A stretch of DNA of 60,704 nucleotides. Origin: an uncultured Prevotella sp. (GTDB lineage: Bacteria; Bacteroidota; Bacteroidia; Bacteroidales; Bacteroidaceae). Numbering within the stretch: the first letter of the stretch is position 1; each line of letters starts with the position of its first letter. The notes under the pieces are model-generated. The model was not told where the DNA came from. It saw only the letters and a list, made by a program, of their open reading frames with translations, and ran no database searches. Location: positions 1 through 60,704 of the forward strand of contig CAMJDL010000015.1 in assembly GCA_946404405.1 (NCBI GenBank), in the 5' to 3' direction. A program made the translations under genes and the position numbers. Below are positions 8,855-17,313 of this stretch, in pieces.

Positions 8855-10567
8855 ATGATAAAAAGAATACTGACTACTGCCTGTACACTCTTGTCTGTAC
8901 TGGCTATTCATGCACTAACTACCGATGTGGCTCCTGACCAGACGGATATGACCCTGAGCGCACAGGAGTGGGATAAGAATGTGGTCTTGGGATGGAATCT
9001 TGGCAACTCTTTAGAGAGCAGTGGCGGGGAGACAGGATGGGGTAATCCCAAGACAACTCAGGACATGATTAAGTATATCAAGTCGCAGGGGGTCAACGCT
9101 ATTCGCATACCTGTCAGATGGACCGAACAGCTCTCCGACGAGACAAACATGACGGTGAAGGAAACCTGGCTAAATCGTGTCAAGGAGATTGTTGACTGGA
9201 GTCTAGCTGAAGATATGTATGTCATCATCAACGTTCACCACGAGGCCTGGCTCGACCGTAATCCCTTCAATTCTAAAAAGACAGAAAACAACAAGAAGTT
9301 GTCTGCACTGTGGAAGTGCATTGCTACTTTTTTCCGCGATTACGATCAGCGACTGGCTTTTGCAGGAACCAACGAGACTATTGCCCTCGTTGACGGTCAA
9401 GAGAACTGGAACAAGCCCACAGCTGAATGGCAGGAAGTCCAGAACAGTTATAACCAGACGTTTGTAGATGCCGTTCGTGCTACAGGCGGCAAGAACTACT
9501 ACCGTCACTTAGTGGTACAGACTTATGCCTGCAATGGCTACTACGGTCTTGATGGTGGTTTTATTATTCCTACAGACGTGGTTGAGGGTCGCATGAGTGT
9601 GGAGTTCCATTGCTACGACCCTTATGAATATGCAGGTAGTGGTTCCTATTATTACTGGGGAAAGAAGTACAAGGACATGGGCAAGAGCGTGCCTTCGAGC
9701 GATGAGACAACCCTGTCGAACTATTTCCTGCGTATCTACAACAAGTGGTGGAAGGAAGGCTTGGGCGTCGTCTTGGGTGAGTATGGTGCCACCTGTCACT
9801 ATAAGACCGACGACAAAGAAACACAGATGGAGAATCTGCAGTACTACTATAAGTGTATGGTTTCAGAAGCCCGTAAACGTGGCTTTGCAGCTTTCGCCTG
9901 GGACAACAATGCCTTCGGCAACGGCTCGGAGAAATTCGGTATCTTCAGACGTACCTCATCTGCTATGTCCATCGGAAATGAATATTCTCTGAAGGGCATT
10001 TGCGAGGGTGCTGGCGTAGAGTACAAGGAACCGGAAAATCAAGGTGGAGGTGATACGCCCACTGGTGGAACGGTGTTTTGGGAGGGTGATGCCATGATGG
10101 ATTGGGGCGACGGCCTGCAGTTGACTGTTCCTGCCTCTGAGTTTGAGGCAATGGGTAAGGACGTGCGTCTGACCCTTCAGTATACACTCGATTATACTGA
10201 CTATAACATGATTCAGTTCTTTTATGGAGACTGGCAAGCCAACCCGTCGTTCATCATCAACGGCACGGAATACGAGAAGGAATATATTCCCAGCAATGTC
10301 CATGGAGTCGGCAACGGCGAAAGCTGCAGTTCGACCATCACCTTCTCAGAATCGGTCTATAACACCCTTGCCCAGAAAGGTATGGCTATACAGGGTCATG
10401 GCGTTCGCCTGAACAAGGTGTTGCTGTCAAATGCTACATCGGACGTACAAACCGTCATCCTTTCATCGCAGTCCACCAGCCAGTATTATTCTATTGATGG
10501 ACGGCGTGTGGTTCAGCCGAAAAAGGGTATCTATATCCAAGGCGGGAAGAAGTATATCAAACAGTAA
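8855..10567 (+). CDS. GH5 endo-glucanase (GH5_4-like), secreted
   Basis: A 570-residue secreted enzyme. After the signal peptide (MIKRILTTACTLLSVLAIHA), residues about 40-385 form a GH5 barrel: WNLGNSLE, IRIPVRWTEQ, VIINVHHEAW, the acid/base in LAFAGTNE, the active-site HCYDPYEYAG and the nucleophile in GVVLGEYGA. The pattern resembles GH5_4 endo-glucanase/xyloglucanase. A beta-rich module of about 120 residues follows, probably carbohydrate-binding, then a tail (YYSIDGRRVVQPKKGIYI, ending KKYIKQ) common on Prevotella secreted enzymes. The exact polysaccharide (glucan, xyloglucan or mannan) cannot be fixed from sequence. Confidence 0.88.
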   Translation: MIKRILTTACTLLSVLAIHALTTDVAPDQTDMTLSAQEWDKNVVLGWNLGNSLESSGGETGWGNPKTTQDMIKYIKSQGVNAIRIPVRWTEQLSDETNMTVKETWLNRVKEIVDWSLAEDMYVIINVHHEAWLDRNPFNSKKTENNKKLSALWKCIATFFRDYDQRLAFAGTNETIALVDGQENWNKPTAEWQEVQNSYNQTFVDAVRATGGKNYYRHLVVQTYACNGYYGLDGGFIIPTDVVEGRMSVEFHCYDPYEYAGSGSYYYWGKKYKDMGKSVPSSDETTLSNYFLRIYNKWWKEGLGVVLGEYGATCHYKTDDKETQMENLQYYYKCMVSEARKRGFAAFAWDNNAFGNGSEKFGIFRRTSSAMSIGNEYSLKGICEGAGVEYKEPENQGGGDTPTGGTVFWEGDAMMDWGDGLQLTVPASEFEAMGKDVRLTLQYTLDYTDYNMIQFFYGDWQANPSFIINGTEYEKEYIPSNVHGVGNGESCSSTITFSESVYNTLAQKGMAIQGHGVRLNKVLLSNATSDVQTVILSSQSTSQYYSIDGRRVVQPKKGIYIQGGKKYIKQ

Positions 10568-10573
10568 AAATAT

Positions 10574-10602
10574 AGGCTGTCCACAATCGGGCAGCCTTTT
10601 TT
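10574..10602. terminator. Terminator between GH5 glucanase and GH5_7 mannanase genes
   Basis: A 9-bp stem AGGCTGTCC/GGGCAGCCT with one G-U pair and a 6-base loop is followed by seven T on the + strand. It lies between convergent genes and is a good intrinsic terminator for the + strand gene. Confidence 0.85.
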
Positions 10603-10607
10603 GATGA

Positions 10608-11876
10608 TTATCGTTGTGTGTTCTTAATAATAATTTTCAGTGTGGTGCTGTCGCATAGGAACACTGAGTTCAACCCTTGCTGTTCCTGTGCTGGGTCATT
10701 GCAGTAGTCATCGCCCACTTGCCATTGTTCATGAGTCGGACGGGCCTCACCGCCCCATCCCCAGAAGTTGCAGCCATAGACCATCGGTTCGCTCTTGATG
10801 AGTGAGAACACGAAGTCGTAATAGCGGTCACGACCTTCTGTTTTCGAGCCTGGGTCGAAGATAAAACCGTCGCGAGGGTAACCGAACTCTTCGATGACCA
10901 ATGGCTTCTTCAGTCGTTCAGCGATGGCAGTATGACGATGGATATATTCAGCAGTGTTCTGGCAGGAACGTTCTACATGCTCTGCCAACGAATCTTTATG
11001 AGCCCAGCTCCAATTGAAGGGCCACACGTGCGCGTTCATATAATCTATATTAGGGTCGGCACAGATCTGTTCGTAAAGTGCCGAGTCCATCTCACAACCC
11101 CATATACCTTCACTACCAATGCTGATGAGGTGGTGCTTGTCAAGGCTGCGAATCAGTGCCGACGCCTTGCTGAGCCATTTGGCAAAGGGAGCTTTAACCT
11201 CCTCGCTGAAGGCGCGTGGCTCGTTACCTATCTGCCACGACATGATGGTGGGATCGTCAACGTAGGCTATATGCGTGTAGCGGTTGGTACGGCCTATGAT
11301 GTCGCGTACATACTGAAAGAAAAGCTCCTGAGCTTTGATGTTTGTTGAGAACTGGCTAACAAAATTCATGTATTCAGGATAGCTGGTCTCATTGGGACGT
11401 GGGGCTTTGCCAGCGCCAGCCTGTTCCAGATAGAAGCCATAGCCTCCACTCCATTCCCAAGCATTGTTCAGATAGAGTACGGCTTTCATATTTCGTTCGC
11501 CCATCTGTTGTAGCAGATAGTCAAGACCTGCAAGAATGGTGTCGTTGTAAACGCCTGGTGCCTCCTGTAACGTCGGTTCCACCTTGGTCGTCACGCCGCG
11601 CAAACCGTCGCTTCCCACTAGAATACGCAGGTTGTCTAAGCCCAACTCGTGCAGCTTATCTAATTCGCGACATAGTCTTGCCCTGTCGCCGCCTTGTCCT
11701 TCAGAACCCAGTATGGCTCCGTACCAGAAGTTGGTACCAACAAAACGATATTCCTTACCATCAAGTACGAAGCCAGCATCTTTTCGCTCTACGAATCCAC
11801 TGGTCTTTTCAGGTTTCTGTGTACAGCTTGTAAGCTGCAGCGCAGCCATCAGTAATAGTGTTGTTAGTGTTCTCAT
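10608..11876 (-). CDS. GH5_7-like beta-mannanase, lipoprotein
   Basis: A 422-residue protein with a lipoprotein signal (LLLMAALQLTSC). GH5_7 features: FVGTNFWYGAILGS near the start, NLRILVG, LYLNNAWEWSGGYG, the acid/base in IMSWQIGNEPR, MNAHVWPFNW and the nucleophile in LVIEEFGYPRDG. It should be a surface or periplasmic endo-beta-1,4-mannanase that supplies the nearby GH26/epimerase/GH130 pathway. It starts only 7 bases after the stop of the RING/FHA gene, so it may be read from the injection-system operon; an internal promoter cannot be excluded. Confidence 0.9.
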   Translation of the reverse strand: MRTLTTLLLMAALQLTSCTQKPEKTSGFVERKDAGFVLDGKEYRFVGTNFWYGAILGSEGQGGDRARLCRELDKLHELGLDNLRILVGSDGLRGVTTKVEPTLQEAPGVYNDTILAGLDYLLQQMGERNMKAVLYLNNAWEWSGGYGFYLEQAGAGKAPRPNETSYPEYMNFVSQFSTNIKAQELFFQYVRDIIGRTNRYTHIAYVDDPTIMSWQIGNEPRAFSEEVKAPFAKWLSKASALIRSLDKHHLISIGSEGIWGCEMDSALYEQICADPNIDYMNAHVWPFNWSWAHKDSLAEHVERSCQNTAEYIHRHTAIAERLKKPLVIEEFGYPRDGFIFDPGSKTEGRDRYYDFVFSLIKSEPMVYGCNFWGWGGEARPTHEQWQVGDDYCNDPAQEQQGLNSVFLCDSTTLKIIIKNTQR

Positions 11877-11883
11877 TTGGTAA

Positions 11884-14277
11884 TTACATATCTTTTTCTA
11901 TATAGGTAAATGTGGTGTTGCCTATGGTGAATGACTTCCCGTGGTACAGACGAACAGTCTGGCCACTGACGAGAGCTTCACCTTCAAAGAAGATGCCTTC
12001 TTCCAATGCAGTCAGGTAGGGTGTCTGCTCCTTCAAACAGATTTCGGCATGTTTCGGTGCCACATAACCATTGATATCCCATGACAGTTGCAGGCTGCAG
12101 TCGACGGACTTACCTATTGTAACCACACGGTTCGGATTGTTGCGCAACCATTTATAGAGGGCTACATCCATTTCCTTGATGGCACCTTGTACTTTCAGGA
12201 AGTAGCGTTCTGAACGTGGGGCCGACATGGCAATGCTGGCTGCTATGCCCACAGCAAAGATGATAAAGCTGAAGAGCAGCATGACACGGAAGTCTATGAT
12301 TCTGCTGAAAAAGAAAAGACTCCACAGATGCATAGACAGGAATCCGGTAATGACGCTGAACAATATGAGCCAACGTGGTAGTTTACCGCGTGTACCATAC
12401 GTTCCACAGAACGAGATAAGGTAGCCTGATACTGCCCAGGGAATCCAATCAATAATATAACTGTATTCCTCAATGTCGAGTATGATGGCTATAATGTTGC
12501 CGATAGTAAATACCAAGTAACAGCCCACGGCTGCTATCAACGACCGTATGACGATGTTCTTAATGGATCGGCTAACATTTCTGAGGTGCAGTGACAGTGA
12601 AGCAATGCCAAATGTGAGGAATAATCCTATATGGAATCCGAATGCAGGCATGTGGGTGATGATATGTTCGCGCAACACGGATTGTGCCTCAGGACTGTTA
12701 CTCGACAGTCCGTAGAGTGCCATCAGGATGGAGGAGTTGAGGCTAAACGACATGAAATGTACTTTTATCAAAAAGAATATCCACGCTATCATAGCCGCCA
12801 GTATGGCCATGAGAATCCATTTCATATAGTAGGAGGCATTATTCCTATCCAGCAAGTTGCTGATGTTATAATAGTGTGAGCCGTGCTTGCAGCGGTCACT
12901 GTATTCTGGACAATGGTATTCGTTCTCATCCCAACAGGTCTTGTGCATTGTATGGTCACATTTTACCACAACCTCGTCACCGGCTTCAAAGGGCTGCTTA
13001 CAAAGGTAACAGGCCTGTTGCACAATGGTCTTTCCCTTACCCATATTGCCTCCCGTATAGCGCACCACATACTTATGCAGGAAGATGCGGTAGCGGATGA
13101 AAGGAATGATAAACTGGAAGAGTGCCCAAAGAAACAGTATGAGAATTGCACCTAACGTGATGCCCTGAAGGATAACGATACGAATGTTGTTGCCGTGAAC
13201 AATGATGGGGGAGTAGATGCTACCCTCCTGAATCACGGTAGAAACTGAGGCGATTAGGCTGTCGTTCTTGGTATTGAGGAAGTTGACGGTTAATGTCTGG
13301 TGCTCACCTCTATAGACCTTTCCGTTAGGATTCTCAAAGATGAGCTCGTTGGCATCCTTATTGATATGGAAACAACTTAACATGTGGTTCTTGAACGTGT
13401 TGCCAACGTAATGGTTCATGAATAGTCCATTATGGTTCTGACAGAAGAACTTGAGCACGTTGTCCTCATGATTGGTTTCCGAAGGATGAGCGATGTCCAT
13501 GCAGGCGAAGTAGGCTGCAAAGTCCGGATGGTCGATGCTGTCACTGGCCAGCAACATCTCTTCTTGCTGGTAGTGGTTAGGGTCTAAGGGCTTGTCAGTA
13601 TCGTTGTTATATAGTTTTTCATCAGAGAAGACCAGCATAGCCATCTTCTTGGCATCAGCCCAAACACCATGGTGGTTTAACATCTCCTGCTCTTTGTCAT
13701 AAATGGAGCGATAGAGATAGACGAAGTTGTTCGCGCCTTTGACAAAGTGGTGATTCAGAACATAATTGGTGAGCAACACCGTTTCGCTGACGGTCTCACC
13801 ATCCATGAAAGCTACGTAAAGGTTGTCGTGGTTGAGAATGGAGGACAGTTCGTCAGTGTAGTTGCGAATTCTGTTGAGTACAGCCTGTGACAAAGTTGAA
13901 TTGACAAGTACCAGCACTTTGACGCCGCTTTTATAGACGTTTTCACCTTTAAGGTTACGTATCTGTACAAGGCGAGGCTGTGTTTTGCGGGTTTTGATCA
14001 AACCTGCAGTCGTCTCTTCTACGTCAATCTTGACTTCTGAGGTATCTGTCAGAGAATATGGACCAATGTCGTCCTGCATCTGTGTCGTCATGACAAACGT
14101 CTTGTAGTCGGGAGAGAATTGCAAGCGTCTCACCGTGATGGCCGGCTTCTTCGACATGGATTCATTGGTCAGAATATTGTCGAGTTCAGCAAAGTCCTCA
14201 ATGTTTGGATTTAGTTCGTCACAGCCTGCAATCAGGGGAAGCATTGCAAGGAGTAGAATCCATATCTTTGTCTTCAT
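11884..14277 (-). CDS. Membrane protein: lipoprotein signal, vWA-like region, RING-H2-like motif, multi-TM, FHA domain
   Basis: A 797-residue protein, by order: lipoprotein signal with lipobox LIAGC (Cys about 19); an exported region of ~340 residues with a vWA-like core (VKVLVLVNSTLSQ) lacking a clear metal motif; one membrane segment at about 366-392; a cytoplasmic RING-H2-like cluster C423-x2-C426-x13-C440-x-H442-x2-H445-x2-C448-x7-C456-x6-C463; about six membrane segments (486-685); and a C-terminal FHA domain (VVTIGKSVDCSLQL, PKHAEI, HGKSFTIGNTTF). Topology puts RING and FHA both in the cytoplasm. RING modules commonly recruit E2 enzymes, and E2-, Ubl- and E1-like genes precede it in the operon. 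FHA proteins are common in T6SS regulation. Function is inferred. The ATG at 14295 is the alternative start. Confidence 0.8.
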   Translation of the reverse strand: MKTKIWILLLAMLPLIAGCDELNPNIEDFAELDNILTNESMSKKPAITVRRLQFSPDYKTFVMTTQMQDDIGPYSLTDTSEVKIDVEETTAGLIKTRKTQPRLVQIRNLKGENVYKSGVKVLVLVNSTLSQAVLNRIRNYTDELSSILNHDNLYVAFMDGETVSETVLLTNYVLNHHFVKGANNFVYLYRSIYDKEQEMLNHHGVWADAKKMAMLVFSDEKLYNNDTDKPLDPNHYQQEEMLLASDSIDHPDFAAYFACMDIAHPSETNHEDNVLKFFCQNHNGLFMNHYVGNTFKNHMLSCFHINKDANELIFENPNGKVYRGEHQTLTVNFLNTKNDSLIASVSTVIQEGSIYSPIIVHGNNIRIVILQGITLGAILILFLWALFQFIIPFIRYRIFLHKYVVRYTGGNMGKGKTIVQQACYLCKQPFEAGDEVVVKCDHTMHKTCWDENEYHCPEYSDRCKHGSHYYNISNLLDRNNASYYMKWILMAILAAMIAWIFFLIKVHFMSFSLNSSILMALYGLSSNSPEAQSVLREHIITHMPAFGFHIGLFLTFGIASLSLHLRNVSRSIKNIVIRSLIAAVGCYLVFTIGNIIAIILDIEEYSYIIDWIPWAVSGYLISFCGTYGTRGKLPRWLILFSVITGFLSMHLWSLFFFSRIIDFRVMLLFSFIIFAVGIAASIAMSAPRSERYFLKVQGAIKEMDVALYKWLRNNPNRVVTIGKSVDCSLQLSWDINGYVAPKHAEICLKEQTPYLTALEEGIFFEGEALVSGQTVRLYHGKSFTIGNTTFTYIEKDM

Positions 14278-14322
14278 ATAGCGATCTTTTATCATATTTA
14301 ATTCTCAACTCTCTTTTTTCAA

Positions 14323-15201
14323 CTAAATAGTGGGATAGTCGCCACCTCCGTTGTTTTTCATCATGTTCTGATATTGCATCATTGACTTGCGGGCCTTTCT
14401 GACTGCCTGTATTTTGGCCATGGTCATATTGAAGGCCATGATGAGAATGGCGATGCAGGCCAGTCCGATAATATAGTCCTTAATACGTTGGATGAATGGC
14501 TTGTATTCCATCTCCTGTATTTTCTTCGATACAACCTGAAGGTTGGCATATTTCTCTTCGAGACTTGGCATTTGCTTGTTAAGCATGGGCAGCAACTCCG
14601 TCGCAGCTTGGGCCTTGGCATAGCTGGCCTGAATCTTCTCGGCCAGATTCTGCTCAGTGGCTTTTACCTTCTCCAGTTTTGTAGCCAGTTTCGGTACTAG
14701 CGAATAATGCAATGCTGCCTTGTATAGTCTCTTGTAGGTACTGTCTTGGCTTAATAACAGTTGGCGGGCATCCACAAAGTCTATCAGTGCCTGACATTTT
14801 TGTTTCTTTGATGTGATGGAGTCGTCCACCTCTTGTTGTACCTGTTGTACCTTAGCCATCTGATCCATGAGGTCTTCATTGTCGGCAATATCTATCTGCA
14901 TGGCTTGAATGAAGGTGTTCCATCTCAGGTTCATCGACTTAAAGTTGTTTTCCAACATCGACATTTTTTCCCGCAGCACCATTGCATAAGAGGGCGTGAG
15001 CGATATACCTTCCGTGAACTGCATCTGGAGGTTGGTAACGATTCCCAGTTGCGTGAAATCGTCGGCATACTGTTCCATGCGTGCCTCTAAATCTGTCTGC
15101 AGCGAGTCGACTGTATATGCAGTCTCGTGCCCCTGTGCAGCAGAGGTGAGGGAGAACAGCAAGCATCCCCAGATGAGTATATGTCGGATGATTATTTGCA
15201 T
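14323..15201 (-). CDS. Exported coiled-coil protein with C-terminal membrane anchor
   Basis: A 292-residue protein with a signal peptide (up to about SAAQG), a long helical coiled-coil region (about 25-225) and one membrane helix near 226-246 (DYIIGLACIAILIMAF), followed by a basic cytoplasmic tail. It would be a periplasmic rod anchored in the inner membrane. It overlaps the preceding gene by 10 bases and is followed by the RING/FHA gene, so it probably belongs to the envelope-spanning part of the same machine. Equivalence to TssN-TssR of the Bacteroidetes T6SS cannot be shown from the sequence alone. Confidence 0.7.
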   Translation of the reverse strand: MQIIIRHILIWGCLLFSLTSAAQGHETAYTVDSLQTDLEARMEQYADDFTQLGIVTNLQMQFTEGISLTPSYAMVLREKMSMLENNFKSMNLRWNTFIQAMQIDIADNEDLMDQMAKVQQVQQEVDDSITSKKQKCQALIDFVDARQLLLSQDSTYKRLYKAALHYSLVPKLATKLEKVKATEQNLAEKIQASYAKAQAATELLPMLNKQMPSLEEKYANLQVVSKKIQEMEYKPFIQRIKDYIIGLACIAILIMAFNMTMAKIQAVRKARKSMMQYQNMMKNNGGGDYPTI

Positions 15202-16367
15202 GATTTGTTGAAATATCTCTCAGCCTGTCGGAAAATGTTGATGGCATTACGTTCCTCGGCAGTCTGTGCACCGCCTGATGTGATGATAAGGCTCGTATCC
15301 TTAATGATTGATAGACATTGGTTCCTCAGGTCCTCACGTTCCATCTCGTCATTGCTTCTGAGCCAACGGGCAACGTACTGGTCTATCTGGCGGGCATTCG
15401 ATAACACCACTTTTGTATTCATCGCACGGCCTTTAGCTCCCATGATGGCGGCAGTGGCCTCAGTGGGCGTATCAATCTTCACTTTCATGTTGTTAATAGA
15501 GTCCACAATCAGGTTGTACTGGTCGCGTAGCTTTTGTATATCTGCACATGTGCTGACATCCGTGTTCTTTGTGAACTGAGTTGTCAGCACGCTCTTCATC
15601 TCTTTGAACAGCTTCAGCGACTCTTCTGATGTTACCTTACCCTTGCCGTATTTCTTCTTGAAACTCTTATAGCTGGTGGTAATGCCTGTCAGATTTTTAT
15701 TGGCTGTTGCCAACTCTTCGTCTTTTCCGAAGCATGGATTGCGTTGTATGGTCACCTGATAGTCAGTATCCAGATTCCTGCCATACGATAGTTCGTAGTA
15801 TCGTGAATCGCCTTTCTGCTTGGTCTGGTCCATCAACAGAATGTCGCGAAGCTTTACCACGACGTTGTTGCGCTTGTTCTGGATGTCGAAGGTCTGCTCA
15901 ATGAAATCGTTTACCATGTTCCGCTCTTTTTCCACGGGTTGCAGTCCTTCGTAGTCTATCCACTTCTTGAAGATATGCTTCTTGCGAGGCTTGGTCAGCG
16001 ATTTACGATAGGTTTTCCCCAAACGGAAACGGTCCTTAGGATTGCTGGTGATGACATAGGACAACTTGTCGACGTGTAACTTGCCGGAACCACTGAATAT
16101 CCCCTTGTAACGTGTGTCGTCCCAGAACACGAATAAGCGTCGGTATGATATCAGACTGACGGTTAGCGTGTTTGCCTCTTCATTGAATACAAACTTCACC
16201 ATCAGGTCTCTGTCCTTGACATCGTTAGTGAGGGTAATGTGGTCGGTATACGGCTCGTCCTGTGCCACTGTGATGGCCTTAGCGGTTGAAACGGACGACT
16301 TGGTTGCCTGTGCATACATTGTCGCAGGCAACAAAACCAGAAGTGCATACCAGATGATTCTTTTCAT
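15192..16367 (-). CDS. Exported protein of unknown function in the injection locus
   Basis: A 391-residue protein with a clear signal peptide (MKRIIWYALLVLLPATMYAQ) and no membrane segment, so periplasmic or surface. The N-terminal ~120 residues look beta-rich (TVSLISYRRLFVFWDDTRY); the rest is mainly helical and charged. I recognise no enzyme motif. It lies between the E2-like gene and the coiled-coil membrane protein with close spacing (16393 to 16367), so it is probably an envelope component of the same system. It could be a diverged TssP/TssO-type protein; that is a guess. Confidence 0.65.
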   Translation of the reverse strand: MKRIIWYALLVLLPATMYAQATKSSVSTAKAITVAQDEPYTDHITLTNDVKDRDLMVKFVFNEEANTLTVSLISYRRLFVFWDDTRYKGIFSGSGKLHVDKLSYVITSNPKDRFRLGKTYRKSLTKPRKKHIFKKWIDYEGLQPVEKERNMVNDFIEQTFDIQNKRNNVVVKLRDILLMDQTKQKGDSRYYELSYGRNLDTDYQVTIQRNPCFGKDEELATANKNLTGITTSYKSFKKKYGKGKVTSEESLKLFKEMKSVLTTQFTKNTDVSTCADIQKLRDQYNLIVDSINNMKVKIDTPTEATAAIMGAKGRAMNTKVVLSNARQIDQYVARWLRSNDEMEREDLRNQCLSIIKDTSLIITSGGAQTAEERNAINIFRQAERYFNKSCK

Positions 16368-16392
16368 ATATCTTTTATCTCTTAACTCTTAA

Positions 16393-16959
16393 CTATATAC
16401 CGTATTTCTCTCCCTGACTGCGTACCCATGCTGCCACTTGCAGGTCTTCCGGATAAGGAGGCTCTAATGTAGCATGATAGATGTCGTAGCGCAGGTAAGA
16501 GGCCACACGTTTCACGCCCCAAAGCAGGTCGGTATAAGTGTCTGCCATATTGATGCACACCCTGCCTGCAAAGGTTCCGAAATACCGAATGTTCGGATGC
16601 CAGGGGTGGGGCATAGGCTCCCCTGTCGTTGTACTGGTCAGGAAATTCAGCACAGGGGCACCGTCCACACATGGGAATTTTGACGGTAGTTCCAAAAGCA
16701 TGCTAAAGTGGTCGGCATAGATGGGCTTATTCTCTACGTTTGGTTCGTTAAGCCGCTCTACGTCAGTGACCCCGCAGATGCTATGGATGTTGTAGTCAAT
16801 CAGGTAGCTTATAGGTAGTCCCTCGGCATTGGTTTTATTAACCTGCCAAGTGATGTCAGAGCGTCCCTTGAGGCCTTGCTCCAACTGCTGCCACTCATAC
16901 AGCAACCTACGGTTGCGTCCGCTGAGCTGGCTGGCTACGTATTGACTACTGTCCTTCAT
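16393..16959 (-). CDS. E2 (UBC-fold)-like protein
   Basis: A 188-residue protein resembling ubiquitin-conjugating enzymes along its whole length: N-terminal helix RLLYEWQQLEQGL; strands; a region ending in WHPNIRYFG with the HPN motif (H121); the putative catalytic Cys in AGRVCINM (C135), matching E2 'G-x-I-C-L-D'; then LLWGVKRVASYL and EPPYPEDLQVAAWV, matching E2 'DPNPDDPL'. HPN and Cys are 14 residues apart, four more than in UbcH5-type E2s. It directly follows the Ubl gene. An earlier ATG at 17025 would overlap the Ubl gene by 44 bases; 16959 leaves a 22-base gap and is preferred. An E1-like gene is in the same operon. Confidence 0.82.
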   Translation of the reverse strand: MKDSSQYVASQLSGRNRRLLYEWQQLEQGLKGRSDITWQVNKTNAEGLPISYLIDYNIHSICGVTDVERLNEPNVENKPIYADHFSMLLELPSKFPCVDGAPVLNFLTSTTTGEPMPHPWHPNIRYFGTFAGRVCINMADTYTDLLWGVKRVASYLRYDIYHATLEPPYPEDLQVAAWVRSQGEKYGI

Positions 16960-16981
16960 TGATAACTCATAAAAATAATGT

Positions 16982-17305
16982 TCACCCGGGGAATGGATCA
17001 GGCACCAGATATACCGTGTCACCATTTTCCACCTGATAGTCGGCCAGCGTCTGGTCGGTACGTCCTATGCGTGGGCGCAGCACTCTAATTTCATGTACCT
17101 CTGGGTCCTCTTTACCAAAGAAGTAGTCAAGAGGGGCACCTGTCGGATCGACTGACGGGAAGTCGAATATCAACTTGCCATCATTGCCAATGGCGTGGCG
17201 TACATTTGTCATCAGAGTCTCCAGTGGCGCTTCAGGATTGACAACCTTGAAGCGGACAGTCTTGTTCTTATATACAATGTCCAAAAGGAAATCTTTATCT
17301 TCCAT
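16982..17305 (-). CDS. Ubiquitin-like protein (beta-grasp), C-terminal glycine
   Basis: A 107-residue protein with a beta-grasp pattern: beta hairpin (FLLDIVYKNKTVRFKVV), helix (PLETLMTNVRHAIG), then strands and a final segment QTLADYQVENGDTVYLV that parallels ubiquitin's TLSDYNIQKESTLHLV. It ends DPFPG with a single terminal Gly, so it could be activated without processing. It lies between the TssF-like gene (8-base gap) and the E2-like gene. Family knowledge: such proteins are adenylated by an E1 and passed to an E2. YukD-like non-conjugated roles are an alternative. Confidence 0.8.
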   Translation of the reverse strand: MEDKDFLLDIVYKNKTVRFKVVNPEAPLETLMTNVRHAIGNDGKLIFDFPSVDPTGAPLDYFFGKEDPEVHEIRVLRPRIGRTDQTLADYQVENGDTVYLVPDPFPG

Positions 17306-17313
17306 ATCTTATT

